NCBI GenBank assembly: GCA_015680685.1
Contig: MNCI01037820.1
Location: 870,530-934,529 of the forward strand
DNA from: Gnetum montanum
Lineage: Eukaryota > Streptophyta > Gnetopsida > Gnetales > Gnetaceae
Length of the DNA: 64,000 nucleotides
Direction: 5' to 3'
Shown here in pieces: positions 12,180 to 23,560 of this stretch. Numbering within the stretch: the stretch's first letter is position 1; each line of letters starts with the position of its first letter. The notes beneath the pieces are model-generated. The model was not told the DNA's origin. It saw only the letters and a program-made list of their open reading frames with translations, and made no database searches. Made by a program: the position numbers and the translations under genes.

Positions 12180-13700
12180 AGTTGCAGAGGAATTTTGTTT
12201 TGCATAGATGAAGTAGGTGGTAAAGGATTCAAGGCATGTAGTTAAGAGTATTACAAAGGATAAGAAGCATATGTGGAAGGAGATTTAGCATGTGAAGTGG
12301 TAGGTTTAAGGTACTTTAGAGAAGAATGGTGGTGAGTAGAAACATAGGTGGTAGAGCTACTAGATGATGTAAGTTACTAAACTTAATATCCATAAGGATC
12401 AAGGTGCCTATAGGGATATTGCTACCTTGGTGATGGCATCCCCCATGATAATAATTTTTTCCACTATTGGTAGTATTCCTAATATTGAGATGGATCTCCA
12501 CTTGGATAATACTATTGATGGTGATAGGGATGCTTATGATTGGCTTGAGGACAAGGTAACCTCTTTAGGACTTGCTTTTTAATGAACTTTGGATTTAATG
12601 CATAAACCCCAAATTCCTACAAGTATGACATTATTAAATAAAAACCTTTTAGATGTTCATATTGGAAAATGTTACAACAATCATGATTTGACTTGGAGGC
12701 TTCAACCTTCTCCATTGCAACTACTTTCCCTTTATGTTGGTAGTAGTCCTTATATCTCCTTTCTTTCTTTTATCTTTGTCCTTAGCTCTTTTTTGTGCTA
12801 TTTTTCTTCCATAATCTTTAGTCTTTTTGGAATTTTCTATCAACGAAATCCCACATTTTACTAACCTTTATCAATATATGAGTAAGTAATTTTTAAATGG
12901 GTAAGGTCTTTCTTTGCACTACCTCCTCTACTGGTGCTCCTTCATTAGGTTTATAGAGACATACCTTCTTCTTGTGGATTAAGGGATCCCTATTGTACTC
13001 CTCTACACTTTCTCTCTTCTTTAGTTCATCTTCCTTTTTAGTCACTTGATTAATTAATCTTTATATCACTACACTAGTCCCTCTTATCATCTATAGCTTG
13101 CCTATGATCATTTTTCCTCCTACCTTAGTCATGTTCATCTTTACCACAGCTTGAGGAGAAGGATGAAAAGGACGAAGATGAAAAACTAGGAGAGTTATGC
13201 CAACTTTCTCTTCTCCTATGACCCCTTTAGTTTACTCTTGTTTGCTTGCTAGGAGATCTTAGCCTTAAGGTTTTTCTTATTCTTGTCTTACCTTGTTTGC
13301 TTACCAAGGCTAAATGTAATCATGAATGGTTCAAGTCATCTCTATTTAGGAGTGGAGGATTCTAGCATTGAGATTTGCTCAATCGATAATCAATATTCTT
13401 CTTCTTAGATTATGAAATTAGATTAATGGAAGTCCCATTTACTTTATAAGCCTTGTAGCAAGCCTCCATGAATCGAGCCTTACATAATTGAAACTTCATG
13501 GGTTTGTAATCTCTATAGATTTCATTGAATACATTATATTATGGGATTTCTACTTTAAACCCCAAAATCCTTAATGCTACCATAAGCATTGGTGACATTG
13601 ATTGATCTACTGACAATATGATCTATTTGTCTTAGTGAAGTATGAAAATAAAATTTGGATGGTAAGGATTTGGATATTTGTAGATTGCTTTAACTTTAGC
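12180..13700 (-). pseudogene. gag-like region of element G, decayed
   Basis: The segment at 12430-12560 on the minus strand encodes a proline/tyrosine-rich linker that matches the linker of element I (about 1180-1325) almost phrase by phrase, including an S-W-G-M-P turn and a D-P-Y-G-Y end. Upstream, 12900-13700 is lysine/arginine-rich and full of stops, as expected of old gag, but no clear capsid motif remains. Confidence 0.5.
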
Positions 13701-13846
13701 ATGTCATCCTTAGTTTTTGTATTTCAATCATGCCCTTTAGTTATATTATTTGTAGGTGAGGAATCTACCCTACTAGAAGAAGATATTGTTAATTTATAAG
13801 TATGCCTTAGTATAAAATATTATTATTTTTGGCAAATGATAAAACA

Positions 13847-14936
13847 TGTTAAGTTCTAAAAACAATCCTTCAATGATCCTAGTTATCTCACGCATAACAC
13901 GGGATGAGCGTAGTAGCCAGAGTCCCATGTCCCACGCATAACATGAGACGAGTGTGTGTCCCATGTCCCATGTGTAACATGGGACAAGCGTAGCAGCTAG
14001 CATCTCATGTCCCATGCGTAACACAGGATAAGTGTAGCAGCCACCATCCTATGTCCCACACATAACATGGGACAAGTGTAGCAGCTAGAGTCCCGTGTCC
14101 AACATGTAACATTGGACAAGCCTAGCAATCAGTGTCCTGTGGCTCCACCCACCGCACTACCATGTGGCACCTGATCTACATTTTGGGCTAACCGTAGCCC
14201 TATAAGTACCTCTACACCCTAGTGTTTCAAAGGGGGAAAAGGAAGAGGGACTTCCATTTTTTACAAGTGAGGTAGTTGGCACTTCCATTTGGCATTTCGC
14301 ACTTTGGCATCTTGGCACTTAGCTCCATGGGCAAACGAGACCCAGAGCACACCACACTAGTAGAGAGGCATAGCTACATTGCACGGTACACTGCAGCCCC
14401 ATTGCAGACCTGTACAACATTGCATGGTACATCGTGGCTACCAACCTGGTAGGCACAGTTCATCACAGTGAACACTAGACTTCACAACCTGACATCGTCA
14501 AGGCTGGGATTGCACTCCCACTGCACCTGTTGTACATTGTGTACTTTTAAGACCCTTTGTGAATTAGCTATGCTCACTCTTTTGGGGCACTGCACTGTTG
14601 TTCTCAAATTTTGTTGTATTTCTCAAGCATTTCTCTTTGGTAGTTAGCATAACACTTGTATTTTCTCACTTTTTCATACATATTTACATGTTTATATCAC
14701 TGTTCTTAGGCTGGGACACCCTGCTACACTCTAGCTTAGATGGACCCAGTGCTCATGCGTAACATAGTACAAACCCTTCTCACACATGGTCATTTTAACA
14801 CCACATAAGTTCCTATCTGATCAACTAGACAGTGCAAGGCACCCCATTTCCGTTTTCTCTAGCACGACCCTCGTAGGGATTCGGGGTTAGGCTGTACACC
14901 TAGAAACCTCTCGGTGTTCTAACCATCGATGTTTTC
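13847..14936. mobile_element. solo-LTR-like insertion in the 5' LTR of G
   Basis: This block of different, less AT-rich sequence starts TGTTAAG at 13847. It is bounded by AAACA on both sides (13842-13846 and 14937-14941), a possible 5-bp target duplication. The right end reads TTTTC rather than the expected CA, so the exact edge or the type is uncertain. It contains a 44-bp tandem array and a TATA-like CTATAAGTA near 14200. It is not related to the other LTRs in the window. Confidence 0.45.
13885..14140 (+). repeat. 44-bp tandem repeat with internal hairpin, six units
   Basis: Five 44-bp units and one shortened 36-bp unit (second in order) add up exactly to 256 bp. Each starts with an inverted repeat of the form GTCCCATG-x5-CATGGGAC and continues with AAGCGTAGCAGCCAG. 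The arms vary between units. Confidence 0.8.
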
Positions 14937-14941
14937 AAACA

Positions 14942-15058
14942 TCACATGCCATAAATGTAGTGAGTGCACACAATTATATAGGCAAAGACAAAGACTATGT
15001 TAACATATATGCATTGACACATATATATAAATATGATTAACCAATTGATTTCTCATCA
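14942..15058 (-). repeat. remnant of the 5' LTR of element G
   Basis: This ~115 bp resembles the outer end of the 3' LTR of G (6650-6766). Shared features are CATAAATG, a TTATAT-GGCAAA stretch, AACATATATG-x-x-TTGACACA, and the terminal TCATCA. The part of this LTR on the other side of the 13847-14936 insertion is not clearly recognisable. Confidence 0.55.
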
Positions 15059-16553
15059 AATCTTTTACTCTTAGATCTATGCATAAATTTATATAAATAA
15101 TTTTATTGTTGCAAGTGTTTGTATAAATTTTTATTGATATTCTTGACATGAAAGCTAAGCATTCTTATGAATTTCCTCAAGATTTTTACTTCAAAGTATG
15201 AAGTAAAGAAGTTTAGATATTTGTTTGAAGCTCATTATGGAGGTTTTTTGCCTGTTTGATGGTTATATATGCCTCTTATGCACCTCAAAATATATGATGC
15301 TTTTATTATTGATTTAAAGGCCTAATGAAGTATAAAAAATTCCATAAATTAAATGTTGTGCTGACAAGGATACATTAATTCTAAGTCCAATTATCATTAT
15401 AAATATACATCATCAACCACATTTGTGATACCATTCAATTGGTACATATTGAAGCTCTTGCAATTTAATTTCTTTTTCTTTGTAGAAGTTAGTAAGTGGC
15501 TTTAGCATGGATGTAAGTCAATTTTCTAGTGTCTTATTTGAATGGATTGTATCTAGAAACTTCCATGAGGGCAATAAGATCAAGATTCATTTTTCTCCAT
15601 TTTAGTATTCTAACTTAGGTTAGATTTACTTTCTTACATTTATTTTTTACTATTAATTTATTAGTTTCCTAGCATAGAATGTACATTTTCATGTATGTTA
15701 AATCATGATGAAATGAGTGCAACATGTGCTCATTCATTTAACTTGTATTAGCTTGGTAATGTTAACAACTAGATCCTTAGTATGCTTTGCAATGTAATAA
15801 GTTGGTAATCTGAGTAGTTAATGTAAATATACAAGAATATGATGAAAGCTTGAGGAATGGACCCTCATCACTTGTAGGCTAGACTAGGATTTATTTTCTC
15901 ATTTTAGTTAACTAGATAATAAATAGAAATTTACTATTTTATATAGGTATAGACTATGGCTATAACAACATCAATGATCATACATCTCAACTATACTTAT
16001 CCATAGAACTTAAAAGGGCTACTCCAAAAGTAGTTGGAAAGTTAATGATCTACAATCATCTAACTAGGCTAAACACTACTACTAGTCCATTTCTAGATTA
16101 TGACATAGTCTACTACAATGCTTATAAAATGTATGATTGACTGTTCAACATACGTTTTGCTCATTATTTGGTATCGTTACTAGTGATAGTGCTAGTTGTT
16201 TAGTTTAGTTAACATCTTATATGATTACTATAGGAGCATTTAAATATTTATCTTCTAGAATATTTTGTGTTAATAGAAGTCACACATTTTAGCTAATTGG
16301 GCTAAAGTCTACTTATCATAGGTCCAATAGCCCACCATTAATAGAAAATCCTATTGACACCTGTGCTAGATATTTTGGAAGCATTAACAAGAATGAAAAT
16401 AATAATTGTTGGTTAGTACCTTTGCAAGCAAGAGTCACATATGCTTATCATGATTCATTATATCCTAAATTTACATTTATTTTTCATTAGGATGAGTATT
16501 TTTAGTGGAGAGATATGCATGATCATATTTTAATGTATCATGATATATTATCC
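15059..16553. other. AT-rich spacer, no recognised feature
   Basis: No open frame of weight, RNA gene or related repeat was found. Short coding-like runs occur around 16280-16480 but cannot be assigned. Confidence 0.45.
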
Positions 16554-16558
16554 CCTTC

Positions 16559-17389
16559 TAATGAGCAACAAGGTACCCCTACGCCCAACCATACAAATCA
16601 CAAAGCATTCATGCACAATCCAGTTGAATTTCATGAACTTTATAGTTTTTGGTACACTTGTCTTTTAGGAAGTGAATCTTGCACTAAGGTCATTCATTAT
16701 CTTCCTAATTACACTTGTGAAGTACAAAGGTATGATTAAGTGTAATCGAGGCATATGATTTTTATCATTTTATGTTTTATGGTTTTGGTGTTTAAAGAGA
16801 TATAAAGTAATTAGATTAACTAATTTAATTTAACTAATTAACTAGTCTTAACATAAGCATCCGGTCCCACTTTCTACACATGTCTTGAACCCACATATCC
16901 ACTGCTAGGTCACTAAGAGCTACGCTACTAGGTGCACCAAGCAATAATGCTACTAGGATTACCAAGTGAATGTGTGTTATGGTCAAAGCGATTGTACTTA
17001 TGTAATTAATCTATCTAGATTATCTTGCTTAATTACCTCATTAGCTTAATTACTAGAAAACATTAATTAAATAATTAAAAACATTGAAAGCATGAATAAA
17101 TATCTAAACTATCTAGAATGCTACAAGGTTTATCAAGAAGCGCATCTTTATTGCTGTACACATTGTCGTGCTTAGGTACAATAATGCTTGAATAAAGAAC
17201 CGTACACCCAATGACTCTCATTGTGGGAACTTGGGAAAAATATTATAACTTTCAAATAGACAAAATGTAATAGCTCTACTACTATGATCAATCTAATGCC
17301 ATAAATGCAGTTGATGAGCATGTATTTATAGCAAAAAATAGACCCTGCGTCAACGTGGCCTTGTCGATGCAACCAACCGCGACCCATCA
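16559..17389 (-). mobile_element. solo LTR, Athila-like family (831 bp)
   Basis: The inner end at 16559 (TAATGAGCAACAAGGTACCCC) corresponds to the inner ends of the B and D LTRs. The outer end, CGACCCATCA, matches the reverse complement of the TGATGGG start of element I's LTR. A TATAAATA box lies near 17325 on the minus strand. A perfect 5-bp target duplication CCTTC lies at 16554-16558 and 17390-17394. No internal sequence is attached, so it formed by LTR-LTR recombination. Confidence 0.85.
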
Positions 17390-18147
17390 CCTTCAATGCT
17401 CCAAGATATACTAATGAGATTTAAGTTAGGCCACACTATAGTTGGCTACTTTCTAAATAGAAAAATGTCTAAACTTTATTAGCCTAATGAGATCCAACAT
17501 AACTTGGATTGATAAATGAAGGCAAGACATGAGTAGAAGAAGAGTAAGTATAATATGCCAAGCACATCCCAATCCAGGAGCGATGATACAAACAACCAAT
17601 TAGAAAGGTTCTTTCATCATAGACGTAGTTTATGGAATCCTTCATGCCCTCCATATAGCTTCACAACCAAGAACTTGTAGAATGTATTGGTGTGTTTCTT
17701 CTTACCAAGAAATCCTATTAATGTTAAGCAAGATTAAAGAATTAAGAGATCTTTGAGACCTAGGACTTTTAGTATGTTAGAACATGTCAATGGAATAAGA
17801 TTTCTTGGGACCTTTCCTTTAAAACTTTAACTCTAAATTTGGCTCAAAAAGTTAACTAGAATTTAACCATGAGTGAAGATGTAGGTTGTGGTAATTTTTT
17901 CTTCTTGATCATGAGTTGTGGTTGGCTCATGGTGATTCATCATGAATCATGAAGAGGTTTTGGTTATGCAAATTGCAAGTCATGGTCTGGTAATGGTCTT
18001 GTAAAATAAAGAATAAAATATAATTATATAAACCATAAGTTAACCAAGGTTCATGGTTAATTCATGGTGGCTATTTTACTTTCCTTGTACTTTAAACTTC
18101 CTTTTCATAAGTTTATCATAAGTTGTGAAACTTTGAATGATAGACCA
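17390..18147. other. spacer left of element B, rich in TCATGA-type words
   Basis: No gene was found. From about 17880 on, words such as CATGAATCATGA and AAGTCATGGT recur. Before insertion of B this was continuous with 50190-50790, which has the same character. Confidence 0.5.
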
Positions 18148-19005
18148 TGATGAGTGACAAGGTACCCCTACACTCAACCATACGAATACAAGCATTTCAC
18201 ACACGATTCGGTTGAGCTCCGTAGATGGGCTAGTTGTGGCATTTAGATAGTTATTGATTGTAGTCCACTATCTTCCCACTTGGACTAGTATATGGTTTGT
18301 CATGTATGGTTTAGTCTAGAGTGAGGTGTATGACGTGGTTTCTAACCTAGTGCTACTCCTAGAGGCAATGGAAAATAACTTCAATTAAGCTAGGAGGTAA
18401 AGGGAGAAGAGCATCTAAACTAGCCTAAGTGCGATGAGCATCCATCCTTAATCATCCTTATGCATCTTGGACCTTGTGCATGACTACTATTGGGATTACC
18501 ACGTGCAGATCCTAGGTACACTACTGGGTTACCGAGTAGTCACACTTAAATGCTCGTGATTAAGTCGTACTCATTCCATATTTAAGGAGTTTAGGGTGAA
18601 GAGATATTAACTATGGAAGTAATAAATAACAATAATAATTAAATAGTTAAATAAGTGAATGTTGCAATGATGAAGTAATCTTGATCTTTATTTCTAGTCA
18701 TGTGCATGTCCAGGTACATCACACTTGAATAAAGATGTCGTACAATTACAAGCATCACACTGCAGGCATGCACTTGGGAAAATAGTCTAACTCCTATAGA
18801 AACAAATGGTAAGAGCTTCATTACAACTAACTCAAAATATCGCTAAGTGTGATGAGTGCACACTTATTTATAGCTAGAGATAGACACTACGTTAATGAGG
18901 TTGTGTAAATGCATGGATGGATGCATCGACGGAGCTACGTATAAGGGGCTACATATACAGGGCTATGTCGACGTAGCCTAGTTGATGCAGGTTCGATATC
19001 AAGGG
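18148..19005 (-). repeat. 3' LTR of B, inner part
   Basis: It aligns with 49110-49975 of the 5' LTR of B from TGATGAGTG onward. It stops exactly at AAGGG, where C is inserted; the remainder is found at 44556-44761. The TATA box is near 18867-18876 (minus strand). Confidence 0.9.
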
Positions 19006-20568
19006 TGTACTGACCTAAGTTGTCGGTGTAAGGTTGGAAGGGAAACAGATATCGAAAGATTGTCAGGCAGACACAGCTGACACTGCCTTCGCTCGAGGGG
19101 AAAAGCAAACGAAGGCAGAGTGCCTTGGATGATCTGCACTCAAATCAACCAAGGACTTCCCTGAGCGTAAATGGGATGTAAACGGAATGTAAATGATGTA
19201 AACGGAATGTAAATAGTGACACAAAATGTAAACAGAGCGTACTGAATTATAAATAAAGCGTAAACAGAGCTATATTGTAAACAATGCATAAACAAAGCTA
19301 AACAATGTGAATGGAAGGTAATAATGAAACTGTATTGTATTGTTTGAAGAAAGTGTGCACCAGTCAAGGCGTAGTTGCACGTGTGTGGATGGCAAGTTAA
19401 ACACCTAGCCCTAGGGTGATATGACGTGATGATGTGATGATGTGATGATGTAGGTGAGAAGTGCTTGGATGCCAGGAGTCAAATGTGCTGAGCGCCCAAG
19501 GATTTGCCAGTTCTGCCTATGTTCTTAGAATTGCCAAACTCTCCTCTTGCTTTCCCTAGTTCATGTGAATTGACAAGGTATTTATAGGGTTGGATCAGGC
19601 TCGAGTGCGGAATTCCAGAATGGAATCAATGGTTAGGATTTAATAGGAAAATGGATCAATTGACACATGTCCAATGGACAGTTGTGCATGAGTTGGATGT
19701 GTGTCGAATAGTTGTGTGTGAGTTGGATGTGTGTCAGCAAGTTACATTTTCGACCAGGTGCATTGCATTTTATAATTTTTGGGTTACTCAAGCCCATGAA
19801 AGTACATTTAATTTAGACCATGAGGGCTTAACATGCCCACAAATGGGGATTTACAATGAAATATACAACAAGAGAAATTTGACCCAGCTGGCTTGACTAT
19901 GGATTGAGTGCTGCGGGATGTCGATATGTCGATTTGAGGCTATTCGAGGTATCTCTATTTGACCAGGGCTTTCAATGTGTGTTGTTTGGCTTCAGTGTGT
20001 CTTCGATGTGCATTTGAAGTTTTTTTGTGCAAGTGTGATTGGAAGTCATGCTATAGTCACGCTGGGCGTGACCCCAGTGTGACCTAAGTGTGAGTCATGC
20101 TAGGCAGTCACGTTGGGTGTGACCTTAGTGTGACTTGAGGATGAGGTGTGAAAAATGCAATTTTTGAGACCAAATTTGGAATTTTTTGAAGCCTATTTTT
20201 AAGTATCACTGCTGCCTGCCTACGTGTGATTTGGATTTGGAAATTTGAGCTTGAATGTGTTTGATTTGATGCCCTTTTTGGGTAGGTCACGCTGTGGTCA
20301 CTCTTAGCGTGACTTGCAGCGTGACCTAAAAATTGATAATTTTGAATGCTGGATGCTGAACATTGGAATTTTTAAACTTTGAGCTATTTTCTTCCACTTT
20401 TGATTTGATTTGAAGCTGCTTGGAGTTGTTCATGCTAAGGGTGAGCAAACTGCCTTGGGCAGGTTGGGTGTGAGCTCAATGCCTTAGCCAAATTTTGCCT
20501 TCTAAATGCTCGAAAGGGCTTGTGTCTTTTTCATTTTAAAGTGCTAGGTTGAAATCAGTGGTGCTTCA
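19006..20568 (-). repeat. 3' LTR of C (1563 bp)
   Basis: On the minus strand it starts TGAAGCACCACTG and ends with CAGTACA. It contains short subrepeats of ATGTAAACGGA (19165-19290) and many AGCGTGAC/GTCACGCT words (20050-20330). A TATA box (CTATAAATA, minus) lies at 19579-19587. The 5' LTR is 114 bp longer, largely through more subrepeat copies. Confidence 0.92.
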
Positions 20569-20582
20569 TTGGCTCCTCTTTG
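20569..20582 (-). other. polypurine tract of C
   Basis: On the minus strand AAAGAGGAGCCAA abuts the TGAAGC start of the 3' LTR. This is the expected primer for plus-strand synthesis. Confidence 0.8.
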
Positions 20583-22038
20583 TTGACTTTTGGAGGAATT
20601 CACCTGAGAGGCGTCGACAAAGAAGTGCAAAACACCATGAACAACCAAGTACCAAACATTAACCATCAGCCCTTAGCTGGCTGTCATCGCATTGTTTCCA
20701 AAAGTACATGGGATCGGGGAAATGCAATTTAAGATGTAAGGGAAGGGGATTGGCTGTAACCAGGGGAAGACAGGAGTTGGTCAAGGGTGAAAATTGCTGT
20801 TGGAATTTTTGAGAGAGGAATGCTCTCTTGTGAACAAGTTATGTCATTGGTCCTTGTCAACAACCAGGTTTTCAGTAGACTCAAAACCAAGACATAGGAG
20901 GTGCATTCTTTGGAGAAATGGGACTCTTATAGAGTATTTGCGGGGCCCATTGTAAACAACCAAAGGCACACGATGATGTGCAACATGGTCTCTTTGAGAC
21001 ATGAGTGTAATTGTTTTTCAAGACAACTACCTTCTCGCCTGGGGCTTGTATGAGAAGAGTCAACAATCCATGGTTTATGATGTTAACTAGGTTATGAAGA
21101 CCTTTTCCATGCATTTTGCTCTTTAACCTTTTTGTGCTTTTTCCCTTTTTTTCTCATTTGTTTCTTCTTTTCTATTGTTTTTTCTTTATTTTGTCTTTCT
21201 TTTTTTTCTTTTTCTTCGGTCTTTTTGAAAGAGCTTGCTTTGTGTGCCATGCTTGTGTTGGAGCACTTTCATTTTGCATCATGTACTGTGTATCGTCACA
21301 ACTGCTTAGAGAGCTTCACTGTGCAATAGTGTATCAAGAGTTTTGAGGTGAGTAGAATGCATTAGGGGGAGGAATTGAATAGGCTAAGGGGAGCATGATG
21401 GGGAAATAGGGGATGTATCAGGAGTCGGAAATGTACTTATGAACGGATTGATTAACCCAGTTATGGGCATTTGGAAGAATGTGATACCTTGTTGTCATGA
21501 TGAAGCGCATCCATGTACGAAAACCTCAAGAGTGTCATCCTGCAAACACAACTCCAAGAAGACAAGAAAAACACAAATGAAACGGTTAGCTAAGCACTTT
21601 AAAGAAGGAGATGGAGCCATAGAATCATGAATGGCAATCTTCAACCCAGACAGACTTATGAACAACGTCTGCTTCATTAAGGCCCATGAGACAAATCAAG
21701 CAGCAAGTCTTTGTCGAACCTGTACAGCCAATTGCAGTAATACATCTTTTCAAGTTTTGCCTAGTCATCAATGATGTGGCTAGTTTATAGTCTTAGCAGA
21801 CTATTGCAGGTTAGTTTCATGTCACAACCCCTTGGATGGTGCCAGTTTAGCATCATAGCAGACGATGCATTACTAGTTCTATAGTCATAGCTGACTGTGA
21901 AGAGGTAAACCAGTTTATAGTCTTAGTGGACTCTAGGTGCTAGTTTTATGTCATGGAGGAAAGATGTAGTAGTTTAGTGTCATATCGGATAGAGCTTTGT
22001 GGTGTCAGTTTATTGTCATGACCCCAGGACAATCTGTG
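20583..22038 (-). other. 3' untranslated part of element C
   Basis: No coding sequence is recognised. The region includes a pyrimidine tract (21116-21220, plus strand) and, from about 21770, degenerate forerunners of the 38-bp array that follows (AGTTTATAGTCTTAG-type words). Confidence 0.5.
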
Positions 22039-22494
22039 GTATCAATTTTAAGTCATGATGCTAGGACTATTTTGTCGTATCAATTTTAAGTCATGATGCT
22101 AGGACTACTCTATGGTATCGATTTTAAGTCGTGATGCTAGGACTACTATGTGGTATCAGTTTTAAGTCATGATGCTAGGACTACTCTGTGGTATCAGTTT
22201 TAAGTCATGATGCCATGACTACTCTGTGGTATCAATTTTAAGTCATGATGCCAAGACTACTCTATGGTATTAGTTTTAAGTCATGCTGCTAGGACTACTC
22301 TGTGATATTAGTTTTAAGTCATGATGTTAGGACTACTCTGTGGTATCAATTTTAAGTCATGATGTTAGGACTACTTTGTGGTATCAGTTTTAAGTCATGA
22401 TGCCAGGACTACTTTGTGGTATTAGTTTTAAGTTGTGATGCCAGGACTACTATGTGGTATCAGTTTTAAGTCATGATGCCAGGACTATGACGTA
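22039..22494 (+). repeat. 38-bp tandem repeat, 12 units
   Basis: Twelve units, all exactly 38 bp, begin GTATCAGTTTTAAGTCATGA and end GGACTACTCTGTG, with scattered substitutions and no indels. The array lies just downstream of the integrase C-terminus in element C. Hypervariable 3' tandem repeats at this place are known from Ogre/Tat elements and can seed satellites. There are no spacers, so it is not a CRISPR array. Confidence 0.95.
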
Positions 22495-22672
22495 CCTCAA
22501 GTTTGTCAAACATAGTACCTTTTCAAGTACAAGTGGTTTGTAGGATTGGTGAACTCATTTTTGTCCATGTCAGCAAGTTTGAATGCTCCATTATTGTATG
22601 CCTTGGTGACTAAGTAAGGCCCTTTCCAGCTAGCTAAAAATTTATCTGGATGTTCTTGGATGGCCTTAAGGA

Positions 22673-23560
22673 CTAGATCTCCTTCTTTGATTGGGCGTTT
22701 ATGAAGATCGTGCTTGTGCCTTTGCCTCTATTTTTTTGGTACCATTCAATTTGATCAAGTGTTCGTACACATTCTTCCTCTACTGAATTGAGGTCAGCAA
22801 TGCACAATTCATTGTTTTGACTTTCATTGAGGAGGCTAGAGAGAGATATCCGTAATGAGGGAACTTGCAATTCTAAAGGTAAAACAACTTCAGATCCGTG
22901 CAATAGACTATATGGAGTTTTACCTGTGGATGTTCGATGTGTTGTTCTATAAGCGAATAATGCGTAGAATAATTGTTCATGCCATTGCTTCTTGCTCTGA
23001 TTCAACATTTTTTTGAGCACCATGATGAAATTTTTGTTTGTAGCCTCTTCTTAACCATTGCTCTGTGAGTAGTAAGGTGATGAGAATGCGTGTTTAATGC
23101 CTAGACTTTCACAAAAGCTTTTGGTATCTCCATTGCTGAATTGTGGTCCATTGTTGGTAATGATGGTCATTGGAATACCAAAATGAGTCATAATATTTTC
23201 CATTATGAAGGTGCAATTGTGTTTTGACGTGGTCTTCCTAAGAGGAATAGCTTATACCCATTTTGTGAAATATTCAATTATAGTGATAATAAAGCTATGT
23301 CCTGCAAAAGATGATGGCGTTATCAGTCCAATTAAGTCTAAACCCCATTTTTGGAATGGCCATGTGATTTGTGTGGTATGCAATTCGTTAGGTGGCACAT
23401 GTATTAGATTACCATGCTCTTGGGAAATGTCACATGTTCTGACCTTGGAGACGCAATCGTATTCCATGTGTGGCCAGTAGTAACCTAAGTGCCTAATCTT
23501 TGTTCCCATTGCTTTAGGTTCTATGTGTCCTCCACAAAGTCCTTTGTGGATTTTTTCTAC
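22673..23560 (-). pseudogene. integrase of element C, two stops and lost key residues
   Basis: This is the domain that inserts the cDNA. The zinc-binding region keeps the two histidines (H-x6-H, in H-K-G-L-C-G-G-H) and the first cysteine. The second cysteine of C-x2-C is Ser (C-D-I-S). The first catalytic Asp is present in W-G-L-D at about 23338. The second catalytic motif reads N-N-G-P-Q-F instead of D-N-G-P-Q-F. The third catalytic Glu lies right after a stop replacing Gln. Another stop is at about 23252. The C-terminal block (A-Y-R-T-T-x-R-T-S-T-G, then T-P-Y-S-L) is near 22900-22965. All pieces share one frame, so decay is by substitution only. Confidence 0.85.

Larger units (their letters stand above)
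5942..15058 (-). mobile_element. decayed Athila-like Ty3/gypsy element (G) with RT
   Basis: This minus-strand element has a 3' LTR at 5942-6766, a 3' ORF, RT, protease, a gag-like region, and a 5' LTR remnant ending at 15058. Flanking 5-mers are AAGCT and AATCT, a target duplication with one change. Every frame has many stops, so it is much older than A, B and C. Its proline-rich linker (12430-12560) and protease match element I closely. It is the only member of the Athila-like family here with RT, so it is a candidate for the autonomous lineage that mobilised I, A, B and D. I did not find a clear integrase. Confidence 0.65.

Noticed and set aside
21116-21346. membrane-protein-like frame rich in Phe
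   Set aside because: It comes from a pyrimidine tract in the 3' untranslated region of element C; there is no start context or homologous support.
22039-22494. CRISPR-like array
   Set aside because: Units are contiguous 38-bp repeats without spacers, in a plant retrotransposon 3' region.
23205-23480. plus-strand frames across integrase and RNase H (also 23706-23984, 24813-25121)
   Set aside because: They are antisense shadows of the minus-strand pol coding region.
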